From contig NW_026605701.1 in the NCBI RefSeq assembly GCF_945859685.1, positions 62,001-126,000 of the forward strand: a stretch of DNA of 64,000 nt, in the 5' to 3' direction. Below, piece after piece: positions 48,363 through 61,900 of this stretch (within the stretch, counting starts at the first letter, position 1; each line of letters starts with the position of its first letter). The notes under the pieces were generated by a model. The model was not told where the DNA came from and did no database searches. It saw nothing but the letters and a program-made list of their open reading frames with translations. Both the position numbers and the translations under genes were made by a program. This DNA comes from Eupeodes corollae (taxonomy: Eukaryota; Arthropoda; Insecta; Diptera; Syrphidae).

Positions 48363-51300
48363 TTGATTAGGAGTATCTTTTTCTAGTACATGTCAAGTAT
48401 CTATTTTGAAGTCTTGATCGATTTTGGGGGTTGGGAAGGATCAGGTGATGGTTTTGGGTGTGATTTGATTTTCGTCTAGAACATCAAAAATCCTTCAGGA
48501 TGCTCCAAAATGACTCATCTATATCTATAATGATAGATCTTGATTAGGAGTATCTTTTTCTAGTACATGTCAAGTATCTATTTTGAAGTCTTGATCGATT
48601 TTGGGGGTTGGGAAGGATCAGGTGATGGTTTTGGGTGTGATTTGATTTTCGTCTAGAACATCAAAAATCCTTCAGGATGCTCCAAAATGACTCATCTATA
48701 TCTATAATGATAGATCTTGATTAGGAGTATCTTTTTCTAGTACATGTCAAGTATCTATTTTGAAGTCTTGATCGATTTTGGGGGTTGGGAAGGATCAGGT
48801 GATGGTTTTGGGTGTGATTTGATTTTCGTCTAGAACATCAAAAATCCTTCAGGATGCTCCAAAATGACTCATCTATATCTAAAATGATAGATCTTGATTA
48901 GGAGTATCTTTTTCTAGTACATGTCAAGTATCTATTTTGAAGTCTTGATCGATTTTGGGGGTTGGGAAGGATCAGGTGATGGTTTTGGGTGTGATTTGAT
49001 TTTCGTCTAGAACATCAAAAATCCTTCAGGATGCTCCAAAATGACTCATCTATATCTATAATGATAGATCTTGATTAGGAGTATCTTTTTCTAGTACATG
49101 TCAAGTATCTATTTTGAAGTCTTGATCGATTTTGGGGGTTGGGAAGGATCAGGTGATGGTTTTGGGTGTGATTTGATTTTCGTCTAGAACATCAAAAATC
49201 CTTCAGGATGCTCCAAAATGACTCATCTATATCTATAATGATAGATCTTGATTAGGAGTATCTTTTTCTAGTACATGTCAAGTATCTATTTTGAAGTCTT
49301 GATCGATTTTGGGGGTTGGGAAGGATCAGGTGATGGTTTTGGGGGTGATTTGATTTTCGTCTAGAACATCAAAAATCCTTCAGGATGCTCCAAAATGACT
49401 CATCTATATCTATAATGATAGATCTTGATTAGGAGTATCTTTTTCTAGTACATGTCAAGTATCTATTTTGAAGTCTTGATCGATTTTGGGGGTTGGGAAG
49501 GATCAGGTGATGGTTTTGGGTGTGATTTGATTTTCGTCTAGAACATCAAAAATCCTTCAGGATGCTCCAAAATGACTCATCTATATCTATAATGATAGAT
49601 CTTGATTAGGAGTATCTTTTTCTAGTACATGTCAAGTATCTATTTTGAAGTCTTGATCGATTTTGGGGGTTGGGAAGGATCAGGTGATGGTTTTGGGTGT
49701 GATTTGATTTTCGTCTAGAACATCAAAAATCCTTCAGGATGCTCCAAAATGACTCATCTATATCTATAATGATAGATCTTGATTAGGAGTATCTTTTTCT
49801 AGTACATGTCAAGTATCTATTTTGAAGTCTTAATCGATTTTGGGGGTTGGGAAGGATCAGGTGATGGTTTTGGGTGTGATTTGATTTTCGTCTAGAACAT
49901 CAAAAATCCTTCAGGATGCTCCAAAATGACTCATCTATATCTATAATGATAGATCTTGATTAGGAGTATCTTTTTCTAGTACATGTCAAGTATCTATTTT
50001 GAAGTCTTGATCGATTTTGGGGGTTGGGAAGGATCAGGTGATGGTTTTGGGTGTGATTTGATTTTCGTCTAGAACATCAAAAATCCTTCAGGATGCTCCA
50101 AAATGACTCATCTATATCTATAATGATAGATCTTGATTAGGAGTATCTTTTTCTAGTACATGTCAAGTATCTATTTTGAAGTCTTGATCGATTTTGGGGG
50201 TTGGGAAGGATCAGGTGATGGTTTTGGGTGTGATTTGATTTTCGTCTAGAACATCAAAAATCCTTCAGGATGCTCCAAAATGACTCATCTATATCTATAA
50301 TGATAGATCTTGATTAGGAGTATCTTTTTCTAGTACATGTCAAGTATCTATTTTGAAGTCTTGATCGATTTTGGGGGTTGGGAAGGATCAGGTGATGGTT
50401 TTGGGTGTGATTTGATTTTCGTCTAGAACATCATCAGGATGCTCCAAAATGACTCATCTATATCTATAATGATAGATCTTGATTAGGAGTATCTTTTTCT
50501 AGTACATGTCAAGTATCTATTTTGAAGTCTTGATCGATTTTGGGGGTTGGGAAGGATCAGGTGATGGTTTTGGGTGTGATTTGATTTTCGTCTAGAACAT
50601 CAAAAATCCTTCAGGATGCTCCAAAATGACTCATCTATATCTATAATGATAGATCTTGATTAGGAGTATCTTTTTCTAGTACATGTCAAGTATCTATTTT
50701 GAAGTCTTGATCGATTTTGGGGGTTGGGAAGGATCAGGTGATGGTTTTGGGTGTGATTTGATTTTCGTCTAGAACATCAAAAATCCTTCAGGATGCTCCA
50801 AAATGACTCATCTATATCTATAATGATAGATCTTTATTAGGAGTATCTTTTTCTAGTACATGTCAAGTATCTATTTTGAAGTCTTGATCGATTTTGGGGG
50901 TTGGGAAGGATCAGGTGATGGTTTTGGGTGTGATTTGATTTTCGTCTAGAACATCAAAAATCCTTCAGGATGCTCCAAAATGACTCATCTATATCTATAA
51001 TGATAGATCTTGATTAGGAGTATCTTTTTCTAGTACATGTCAAGTATCTATTTTGAAGTCTTGATCGATTTTGGGGGTTGGGAAGGATCAGGTGATGGTT
51101 TTGGGTGTGATTTGATTTTCGTCTAGAACATCAAAAATCCTTCAGGATGCTCCAAAATGACTCATCTATATCTATAATGATAGATCTTGATTAGGAGTAT
51201 CTTTTTCTAGTACATGTCAAGTATCTATTTTGAAGTCTTGATCGATTTTGGGGGTTGGGAAGGATCAGGTGATGGTTTTGGGTGTGATTTGATTTTCGTC

Positions 51301-51739
51301 TAGAACATCAAAAATCCTTCAGGATGCTCCAAAATGACTCATCTATATCTATAATGATAGATCTTGATTAGGAGTATCTTTTTCTAGTACATGTCAAGTA
51401 TCTATTTTGAAGTCTTGATCGATTTTGGGGGTTGGGAAGGATCAGGTGATGGTTTTGGGTGTGATTTGATTTTCGTCTAGAACATCAAAAATCCTTCAGG
51501 ATGCTCCAAAATGACTCATCTATATCTATAATGATAGATCTTGATTAGGAGTATCTTTTTCTAGTACATGTCAAGTATCTATTTTGAAGTCTTGATCGAT
51601 TTTGGGGGTTGGGAAGGATCAGGTGATGGTTTTGGGTGTGATTTGATTTTCGTCTAGAACATCAAAAATCCTTCAGGATGCTCCAAAATGACTCATCTAT
51701 ATCTATAATGATAGATCTTGATTAGGAGTATCTTTTTCT
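48363..51739 (+). repeat. Near-consensus block with an 8-bp deletion unit
   Basis: About 19 units with few changes: TATCTAAAATG near 48881, GGGGGTGATT near 49345, TCTTAATCG near 49831 and GATCTTTATT near 50835. One unit ends CATCATCAGGATG at about 50429-50441, missing eight bases of the A5/CCTT segment. This overlaps the place of the 11-bp deletion at 39134 but has a different length and breakpoint, so it is a separate event. No gene or other element is present. Confidence 0.9.
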
Positions 51740-54364
51740 GGTACATGTCAAGTATCTATTTTGAAGTCTTGATCGATTTTGGGGGTTGGGAAGGATCAGG
51801 TGATGGTTTTGGGTGTGATTTGATTTTCGTCTAGAACATCAAAAATCCTTCAGGATGCTCCAAAATGACTCATCTATATCTATAATTATAGATCTTGATT
51901 AGGAGTATCTTTTTCTAGTACATGTCAAGTATCTATTTTGAAGTCTTGATCGATTTTGGGGGTTGGGAAGGATCAGGTGATGGTTTTGGGTGTGATTTGA
52001 TTTTCGTCTAGAACATCAAAAATCCTTCAGGATGCTCCAAAATGACTCATCTATATCTATAATGATAGATCTTGATTAGGAGTATCTTTTTCTAGTACAT
52101 GTCAAGTATCTATTTTGAAGTCTTGATCGATTTTGGGGGTTGGGAAGGATCAGGTGATGGTTTTGGGTGTGATTTGATTTTCGTCTAGAACATCAAAAAT
52201 CCTTCAGGATGCTCCAAAATGACTCATCTGTATCTATAATGATAGATCTTGATTAGGAGTATCTTTTTCTAGTACATGTCAAGTATCTATTTTGAAGTCT
52301 TGATCGATTTTGGGGGTTGGGAAGGATCAGGTGATGGTTTTGGGTGTGATTTGATTTTCGTCTAGAACATCAAAAATCCTTCAGGATGCTCCAAAATGAC
52401 TCATCTATATCTATAATGATAGATCTTGATTAGGAGTATCTTTTTCTAGTACATGTCAAGTATCTATTTTGAAGTCTTGATCGATTTTGGGGGTTGGGAA
52501 GGATCAGGTGATGGTTTTGGGTGTGATTTGATTTTCGTCTAGAACATCAAAAATCCTTCAGGATGCTCCAAAATGACTCATCTATATCTATAATGATAGA
52601 TCTTGATTAGGAGTATCTTTTTCTAGTACATGTCAAGTATCTATTTTGAAGTCTTGATCGATTTTGGGGGTTGGGAAGGATCAGGTGATGGTTTTGGGTG
52701 TGATTTGATTTTCGTCTAGAACATCAAAAATCCTTCAGGATGCTCCAAAATGACTCATCTATATCTATAATTATAGATCTTGATTAGGAGTATCTTTTTC
52801 TAGTACATGTCAAGTATCTATTTTGAAGTCTTGATCGATTTTGGGGGTTGGGAAGGATCAGGTGATGGTTTTGGGTGTGATTTGATTTTCGTCTAGAACA
52901 TCAAAAATCCTTCAGGATGCTCCAAAATGACTCATCTATATCTATAATGATAGATCTTGATTAGGAGTATCTTTTTCTAGTACATGTCAAGTATCTATTT
53001 TGAAGTCTTGATCGATTTTGGGGGTTGGGAAGGATCAGGTGATGGTTTTGGGTGTGATTTGGTTTTCGTCTAGAACATCAAAAATCCTTCAGGATGCTCC
53101 AAAATGACTCCTCTATATCTATAATGATAGATCTTGATTAGGAGTATCTTTTTCTAGTACATGTCAAGTATCTATTTTGAAGTCTTGATCGATTTTGGGG
53201 GTTGGGAAGGATCAGGTGATGGTTTTGGGTGTGATTTGATTTTCGTCTAGAACATCAAAAATCCTTCAGGATGCTCCAAAATGACTCATCTATATCTATA
53301 ATGATAGATCTTGATTAGGAGTATCTTTTTCTAGTACATGTCAAGTATCTATTTTGAAGTCTTGATCGATTTTGGGGGTTGGAAAGGATCAGGTGATGGT
53401 TTTGGGTGTGATTTGATTTTCGTCTAGAACATCAAAAATCCTTCAGGATGCTCCAAAATGACTCATCTATATCTATAATGATAGATCTTGATTAGGAGTA
53501 TCTTTTTCTAGTACATGTCAAGTATCTATTTTGAAGTCTTGATCGATTTTGGGGGTTGGGAAGGATCAGGTGATGGTTTTGGGTGTGATTTGATTTTCGT
53601 CTAGAACATCAAAAATCCTTCAGGATGCTCCAAAATGACTCATCTATATCTATAATGATAGATCTTGATTAGGAGTATCTTTTTCTAGTACATGTCAAGT
53701 ATCTATTTTGAAGTCTTGATCGATTTTGGGGGTTGGGAAGGATCAGGTGATGGTTTTGGGTGTGATTTAATTTTCGTCTAGAACATCAAAAGTCCTTCAG
53801 GATGCTCCAAAATGACTCATCTATATCTATAATGATAGATCTTGATTAGGAGTATCTTTTTCTAGTACATGTCAAGTATCTATTTTGAAGTCTTGATCGA
53901 TTTTGGGGGTTGGGAAAGATCAGGTGATGGTTTTGGGTGTGATTTTATTTTCGTCTAGAACATCAAAAATCCTTCAGGATGCTCCAAAATGACTCATCTA
54001 TATCTATAATGATAGATCTTGATTAGGAGTATCTTTTTCTAGTACATGTCAAGTATCTATTTTGAAGTCTTGATCGATTTTGGGGGTTGGGAAGGATCAG
54101 GTGATGGTTTTGGGTGTGATTTGATTTTCGTCTAGAACATCAAAAATCCTTCAGGATGCTCCAAAATGACTCATCTATATCTATAATGATAGATCTTGAT
54201 TAGGAGTATCTTTTTCTAGTACATGTCAAGTATCTATTTTGAAGTCTTGATCGATTTTGGGGGTTGGGAAGGATCAGGTGATGGTTTTGGGTGTGATTTG
54301 ATTTTCGTCTAGAACATCAAAAATCCTTCAGGATGCTCCAAAATGACTCATCTATATCTATAAT
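51740..54364 (+). repeat. Block with palindrome and CTGTATC variants
   Basis: About 15 units. It starts with TCTGGTACA near 51740. The G34T palindrome variant occurs at 51887 and 52772 (five units apart), and CATCTGTATC at 52230 between them. Further changes are GGTTTTCG near 53062, GACTCCTC near 53111, GGTTGGAAAGG near 53383, GATTTAATTTTC near 53769, AAAAGTCC near 53791, GGGAAAGATC near 53912 and GATTTTATTTT near 53946. The changes from 53062 to 53946 have no partners elsewhere, so this stretch was not part of the 16-unit duplication that follows. Confidence 0.87.
51878..51893. other. Perfect 16-bp palindrome variant of the dyad
   Basis: A G-to-T change at unit position 34 converts the interrupted dyad into the perfect palindrome ATCTATAATTATAGAT. 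The same change is found at 52763-52778, 54356-54371, 57188-57203 and 62323-62338, always in 51-63 kb and not seen elsewhere in the window. Spacings of the first four are 5, 9 and 16 units. The 54356 and 57188 copies are tags of the 16-unit duplication. Increased dyad symmetry is visible; any effect on cruciform formation or protein binding is inference. Confidence 0.85.
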
Positions 54365-56092
54365 TATAGATCTTGATTAGGAGTATCTTTTTCTAGTACA
54401 TGTCAAGTATCTATTTTGAAGTCTTGATCGATTTTGGGGGTTGGGAAGGATCAGGTGATGGTTTTGGGTGTGATTTGATTTTCGTCTAGAACATCAAAAA
54501 TCCTTCAGGATGCTCCAAAATGACTCATCTATATCTATAATGATAGATCTTGATTAGGAGTATCTTTTTCTAGTACATGTCAAGTATCTATTTTGAAGTC
54601 TTGATCGATTTTGGGGGTTGGGAAGGATCAGGTGATGGTTTTGGGTGTGATTTGATTTTCGTCTAGAACATCAAAAATCCTTCAGGATGCTCCAAAATGA
54701 CTCATCTATATCTATAATGATAGATCTTGATTAGGAGTATCTTTTTCTAGTACATGTCAAGTATCTATTTTGAAGTCTTGATCAATTTTGGGGGTTGGGA
54801 AGGATCAGGTGATGGTTTTGGGTGTGATTTGATTTTCGTCTAGAACATCAAAAATCCTTCAGGATGCTCCAAAATGACTCATCTATATCTATAATGATAG
54901 ATCTTGATTAGGAGTATCTTTTTCTAGTACATGTCAAGTATCTATTTTGAAGTCTTGATCGATTTTGGGGGTTGGGAAGGATCAGGTGATGGTTTTGGGT
55001 GTGATTTGATTTTCGTCTAGAATATCAAAAATCCTTCAGGATGCTCCAAAATGACTCATCTATATCTATAATGATAGATCTTGATTAGGAGTATCTTTTT
55101 CTAGTACATGTCAAGTATCTATTTTGAAGTCTTGATCGATTTTGGGGGTTGGGAAGGATCAGGTGATGGTTTTGGGTGTGATTTGATTTTCGTCTAGAAC
55201 ATCAAAAATCCTTCAGGATGCTCCAAAATGACTCATCTATATCTATAATGATAGATCTTGATTAGGAGTATCTTTTTCTAGTACATGTCAAGTATCTATT
55301 TTGAAGTCTTGATCGATTTTGGGGGTTGGGAAGGATCAGGTGATGGTTTTGGGTATGATTTGATTTTCGTCTAGAACATCAAAAATCCTTCAGGATGCTC
55401 CAAAATGACTCATCTATATCTATAATGATAGATCTTGATTAGGAGTATCTTTTTCTAGTACATGTCAAGTATCTATTTTGAAGTCTTGATCGATTTTGGG
55501 GGTTGGGAAGGATCAGGTGATGGTTTTGGGTGTGATTTGATTTTCGTCTAGAACATCAAAAATCCTTCAGGATACTCCAAAATGACTCATCTATATCTAT
55601 AATGATAGATCTTGATTAGGAGTATCTTTTTCTAGTACATGTCAAGTATCTATTTTGAAGTCTTGATCGATTTTGGGGGTTGGGAAGGATCAGGTGATGG
55701 TTTTGGGTGTGATTTGATTTTCGTCTAGAACATCAAAAATCCTTCAGGATGCTCCAAAATGACTCATCTATATCTATAATGATAGATCTTGATTAGGAGT
55801 ATCTTTTTCTAGTACATGTCAAGTATCTATTTTGAAGTCTTGATCGATTTTGGGGGTTGGGAAGGATCAGGTGATGGTTTTGGGTGTGATTTGATTTTCG
55901 TCTAGAACATCAAAAATCCTTCAGGATGCTCCAAAATGACTCATCTATATCTATAATGATAGATCTTGATTAGGAGTATCTTTTTCTAGTACATGTCAAG
56001 TATCTATTTTGAAGTCTTGATCGATTTTGGGGGTTGGGAAGGATCAGGTGATGGTTTTGGGTGTGATTTGATTTTCGTCTAGAACATCAAAG
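54365..56092 (+). repeat. 16-unit duplication, copy A
   Basis: Six tags occur in order: G34T at 54365, G to A at 54784 (GATCAATT), C to T at 55023 (AGAATATC), G to A at 55355 (GGGTATGAT), G to A at 55574 (GGATACTCC) and A to G at 56092 (CAAAGATCC). Each has a partner about 2832 bp downstream (16 x 177). The block begins after 53946 and ends before the unpartnered TTCTGGGGG near 56204. Two of the tags affect restriction sites: 54784 destroys ClaI and a CpG. Confidence 0.93.
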
Positions 56093-57196
56093 ATCCTTCA
56101 GGATGCTCCAAAATGACTCATCTATATCTATAATGATAGATCTTGATTAGGAGTATCTTTTTCTAGTACATGTCAAGTATCTATTTTGAAGTCTTGATCG
56201 ATTCTGGGGGTTGGGAAGGATCAGGTGATGGTTTTGGGTGTGATTTGATTTTCGTCTAGAACATCAAAAATCCTTCAGGATGCTCCAAAATGACTCATCT
56301 ATATCTATAATGATAGATCTTGATTAGGAGTATCTTTTTCTAGTATATGTCAAGTATCTATTTTGAAGTCTTGATCGATTTTGGGGGTTGGGAAGAATCA
56401 GGTGATGGTTTTGGGTGTGATTTGATTTTCGTCTAGAACATCAAAAATCCTTCAGGATGCTCCAAAATGACTCATCTATATCTATAATGATAGATCTTGA
56501 TTAGGAGTATCTTTTTCTAGTACATGTCAAGTATCTATTTTGAAGTCTTGATCGATTTTGGGGGTTGGGAAGGATCAGGTGATGGTTTTGGGTGTGATTT
56601 GATTTTCGTCTAGAACATCAAAAATCCTTCAGGATGCTCCAAAATGACTCATCTATATCTATAATGATAGATCTTGATTAGGAGTATCTTTTTCTAGTAC
56701 ATGTCAAGTATCTATTTTGAAGTCTTGATCGATTTTGGGGGTTGGGAAGGATCAGGTGATGGTTTTGGGTGTGATTTGATTTTCGTCTAGAACATCAAAA
56801 ATCCTTCAGGATGCTCCAAAATGACTCATCTATATCTATAATGATAGATCTTGATTAGGAGTATCTTTTTCTAGTACATGTCAAGTATCTATTTTGAAGT
56901 CTTGATCGATTTTGGGGGTTGGGAAGGATCAGGTGATGGTTTTGGGTGTGATTTGATTTTCGTCTAGAACATCAAAAATCCTTCAGGATCCTCCAAAATG
57001 ACTCATCTGTATCTATAATGATAGATCTTGATTAGGAGTATCTTTTTCTAGTACATGTCAAGTATCTATTTTGAAGTCTTGATCGATTTTGGGGGTTGGG
57101 AAGGATCAGGTGATGGTTTTGGATGTGATTTGATTTTCGTCTAGAACATCAAAAATCCTTCAGGATGCTCCAAAATGACTCATCTATATCTATAAT
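56093..57196 (+). repeat. Units between the two 16-unit copies
   Basis: About six units. Private changes are GATTCTGGGGG near 56204, TAGTATATG near 56346, GGAAGAATCAGG near 56396, GGATCCTCC near 56990 (which creates a BamHI site), CATCTGTATC at 57009 and GGATGTGATT near 57123. The CTGTATC variant occurs again at 57363, two units later, flanking the palindrome unit at 57188. There are no indels and no gene. Confidence 0.85.
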
Positions 57197-58926
57197 TATA
57201 GATCTTGATTAGGAGTATCTTTTTCTAGTACATGTCAAGTATCTATTTTGAAGTCTTGATCGATTTTGGGGGTTGGGAAGGATCAGGTGATGGTTTTGGG
57301 TGTGATTTGATTTTCGTCTAGAACATCAAAAATCCTTCAGGATGCTCCAAAATGACTCATCTGTATCTATAATGATAGATCTTGATTAGGAGTATCTTTT
57401 TCTAGTACATGTCAAGTATCTATTTTGAAGTCTTGATCGATTTTGGGGGTTGGGAAGGATCAGGTGATGGTTTTGGGTGTGATTTGATTTTCGTCTAGAA
57501 CATCAAAAATCCTTCAGGATGCTCCAAAATGACTCATCTATATCTATAATGATAGATCTTGATTAGGAGTATCTTTTTCTAGTACATGTCAAGTATCTAT
57601 TTTGAAGTCTTGATCAATTTTGGGGGTTGGGAAGGATCAGGTGATGGTTTTGGGTGTGATTTGATTTTCGTCGAGAACATCAAAAATCCTTCAGGATGCT
57701 CCAAAATGACTCATCTATATCTATAATGATAGATCTTGATTAGGAGTATCTTTTTCTAGTACATGTCAAGTATCTATTTTGAAGTCTTGATCGATTTTGG
57801 GGGTTGGGAAGGATCAGGTGATGGTTTTGGGTGTGATTTGATTTTCGTCTAGAATATCAAAAATCCTTCAGGATGCTCCAAAATGACTCATCTATATCTA
57901 TAATGATAGATCTTGATTAGGAGTATCTTTTTCTAGTACATGTCAAGTATCTATTTTGAAGTCTTGATCGATTTTGGGGGTTGGGAAGGATCAGGTGATG
58001 GTTTTTGGGTGTGATTTGATTTTCGTCTAGAACATCGAAAATCCTTCAGGATGCTCCAAAATGACTCATCTATATCTATAATGATAGATCTTGATTAGGA
58101 GTATCTTTTTCTAGTACATGTCAAGTATCTATTTTGAAGTCTTGATCGATTTTGGGGGTTGGGAAGGATCAGGTGATGGTTTTGGGTATGATTTGATTTT
58201 CGTCTAGAACATCAAAAATCCTTCAGGATGCTCCAAAATGACTCATCTATATCTATAATGATAGATCTTGATTAGGAGTATCTTTTTCTAGTACATGTCA
58301 AGTATCTATTTTGAAGTCTTGATCGATTTTGGGGGTTGGGAAGGATCAGGTGATGGTTTTGGGGTGTGATTTGATTTTCGTCTAGAACATCAAAAATCCT
58401 TCAGGATACTCCAAAATGACTCATCTATATCTATAATGATAGATCTTGATTAGGAGTATCTTTTTCTAGTACATGTCAAGTATCTATTTTGAAGTCTTGA
58501 TCGATTTTGGGGGTTGGGAAGGATCAGGTGATGGTTTTGGGTGTGATTTGATTTTCGTCTAGAACATCAAAAATCCTTCAGGATGCTCCAAAATGACTCA
58601 TCTATATCTATAATGATAGATCTTGATTAGGAGTATCTTTTTCTAGTACATGTCAAGTATCTATTTTGAAGTCTTGATCGATTTTGGGGGTTGGGAAGGA
58701 TCAGGTGATGGTTTTGGGTGTGATTTGATTTTCGTCTAGAACATCAAAAATCCTTCAGGATGCTCCAAAATGACTCATCTATATCTATAATGATAGATCT
58801 TGATTAGGAGTATCTTTTTCTAGTACATGTCAAGTATCTATTTTGAAGTCTTGATCGATTTTGGGGGTTGGGAAGGATCAGGTGATGGTTTTGGGTGTGA
58901 TTTGATTTTCGTCTAGAACATCAAAG
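57197..58926 (+). repeat. 16-unit duplication, copy B
   Basis: The partner tags are at 57197, 57616, 57855, 58188, 58408 and 58926. The offset is 2832 bp for the first three, 2833 for the fourth and 2834 for the last two. The growth is explained exactly by two one-base gains in this copy, a T near 58003 and a G near 58363. Private changes are CGTCGAGAAC near 57673, which destroys the XbaI site, and CATCGAAAATCC near 58037. With six shared tags the duplication is well supported. Confidence 0.93.
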
Positions 58927-61900
58927 ATCCTTCAGGATGCTCCAAAATGACTCATCTATATCTATAATGATAGATCTTGATTAGGAGTATCTTTTTCTAG
59001 TACATGTCAAGTATCTATTTTGAAGTCTTGATCGATTTTGGGGGTTGGGAAGGATCAGGTGATGGTTTTGGGTGTGATTTGATTTTCGTCTAGAACATCA
59101 AAAATCCTTCAGGATGCTCCAAAATGACTCATCTATATCTATAATGATAGATCTTGATTAGGAGTATCTTTTTCTAGTACATGTCAAGTATCTATTTTGA
59201 AGTCTTGATCGATTTTGGGGGTTGGGAAGGATCAGGTGATGGTTTTGGGTGTGATTTGATTTTCGTCTAGAACATCAAAAATCCTTCAGGATGCTCCAAA
59301 ATGACTCATCTATATCTATAATGATAGATCTTGATTAGGAGTATCTTTTTCTAGTACATGTCAAGTATCTATTTTGAAGTCTTGATCGATTTTGGGGGTT
59401 GGGAAGGATCAGGTGATGGTTTTGGGTGTGATTTGATTTTCGTCTAGAACATCAAAAATCCTTCAGGATGCTCCAAAATGACTCATCTATATCTATAATG
59501 ATAGATCTTGATTAGGAGTATCTTTTTCTAGTACATGTCAAGTATCTATTTTGAAGTCTTGATCGATTTTGGGGGTTGGGAAGGATCAGGTGATGGTTTT
59601 GGGTGTGATTTGATTTTCGTCTAGAACATCAAAAATCCTTCAGGATGCTCCAAAATGACTCATCTATATCTATAATGATAGATCTTGATTAGGAGTATCT
59701 TTTTCTAGTACATGTCAAGTATCTATTTTGAAGTCTTGATCGATTTTGGGGGTTGGGAAGGATCAGGTGATGGTTTTGGGTGTGATTTGATTTTCGTCTA
59801 GAACATCAAAAATCCTTCAGGATGCTCCAAAATGACTCATCTATATCTATAATGATAGATCTTAATTAGGAGTATCTTTTTCTAGTACATGTCAAGTATC
59901 TATTTTGAAGTCTTGATCGATTTTGGGGGTTGGGAAGGATCAGGTGATGGTTTTGGGTGTGATTTGATTTTCGTCTAGAACATCAAAAATCCTTCAGGAT
60001 GCTCCAAAATGACTCATCTATATCTATAATGATAGATCTTGATTAGGAGTATCTTTTTCTAGTACATGCCAAGTATCTATTTTGAAGTCTTGATCGATTT
60101 TGGGGGTTGGGAAGGATCAGGTGATGGTTTTGGGTGTGATTTGATTTTCGTCTAGAACATCAAAAATCCTTCAGGATGCTCCAAAATGACTCATCTATAT
60201 CTATAATGATAGATCTTGATTAGGAGTATCTTTTTCTAGTACATGTCAAGTATCTATTTTGAAGTCTTGATCGATTTTGGGGGTTGGGAAGGATCAGGTG
60301 ATGGTTTTGGGTGTGATTTGATTTTCGTCTAGAACATCAAAAATCCTTCAGGATGCTCCAAAATGACTCATCTATATCTATAATGATAGATCTTGATTAG
60401 GAGTATCTTTTTCTAGTACATGTCAAGTATCTATTTTGAAGTCTTGATCGATTTTGGGGGTTGGGAAGGATCAGGTGATGGTTTTGGGTGTGATTTGATT
60501 TTCGTCTAGAACATCAAAAATCCTTCAGGATGCTCCAAAATGACTCATCTATATCTATAATGATAGATCTTGATTAGGAGTATCTTTTTCTAGTACATGT
60601 CAAGTATCTATTTTGAAGTCTTGATCGATTTTGGGGGTTGGGAAGGATCAGGTGATGGTTTTGGGTGTGATTTGATTTTCGTCTAGAACATCAAAAATCC
60701 TTCAGGATGCTCCAAAATGACTCATCTATATCTATAATGATAGATCTTGATTAGGAGTATCTTTTTCTAGTACATGTCAAGTATCTATTTTGAAGTCTTG
60801 ATCGATTTTGGGGGTTGGGAAGGATCAGGTGATGGTTTTGGGTGTGATTTGATTTTCGTCTAGAACATCAAAAATCCTTCAGGATGCTCCAAAATGACTC
60901 ATCTATATCTATAATGATAGATCTTGATTAGGAGTATCTTTTTCTAGTACATGTCAAGTATCTATTTTGAAGTCTTGATCGATTTTGGGGGTTGGGAAGG
61001 ATCAGGTGATGGTTTTGGGTGTGATTTGATTTTCGTCTAGAACATCAAAAATCCTTCAGGATGCTCCAAAATGACTCATCTATATCTATAATGATAGATC
61101 TTGATTAGGAGTATCTTTTTCTAGTACATGTCAAGTATCTATTTTGAAGTCTTGATCGATTTTGGGGGTTGGGAAGGATCAGGTGATGGTTTTGGGTGTG
61201 ATTTGATTTTCGTCTAGAACATCAAAAATCCTTCAGGATGCTCCAAAATGACTCATCTATATCTATAATGATAGATCTTGATTAGGAGTATCTTTTTCTA
61301 GTACATGTCAAGTATCTATTTTGAAGTCTTGATCGATTTTGGGGGTTGGGAAGGATCAGGTGATGGTTTTGGGTGTGATTTGGTTTTCGTCTAGAACATC
61401 AAAAATCCTTCAGGATGCTCCAAAATGACTCATCTATATCTATAATGATAGATCTTGATTAGGAGTATCTTTTTCTAGTACATGTCAAGTATCTATTTTG
61501 AAGTCTTGATCGATTTTGGGGGTTGGGAAGGATCAGGTGATGGTTTTGGGTGTGATTTGATTTTCGTCTAGAACATCAAAAATCCTTCAGGATGCTCCAA
61601 AATGACTCATCTATATCTATAATGATAGATCTGGATTAGGAGTATCTTTTTCTAGTACATGTCAAGTATCTATTTTGAAGTCTTGATCGATTTTGGGGGT
61701 TGGGAAGGATCAGGTGATGGTTTTGGGTGTGATTTGATTTTCGTCTAGAACATCAAAAATCCTTCAGGATGCTCCAAAATGACTCATCTATATCTATAAT
61801 GATAGATCTTGATTAGGAGTATCTTTTTCTAGTACATGTCAAGTATCTATTTTGAAGTCTTGATCGATTTTGGGGGTTGGGAAGGATCAGGTGATGGTTT

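Noticed and set aside
38713..57616. CpG decay as a sign of methylation (changes at 38713, 40288, 40343, 41393, 54784 and 57616)
   Set aside because: Two pairs are duplicates of one event each, leaving about four independent changes among roughly 720 CpGs, too few to call an excess.
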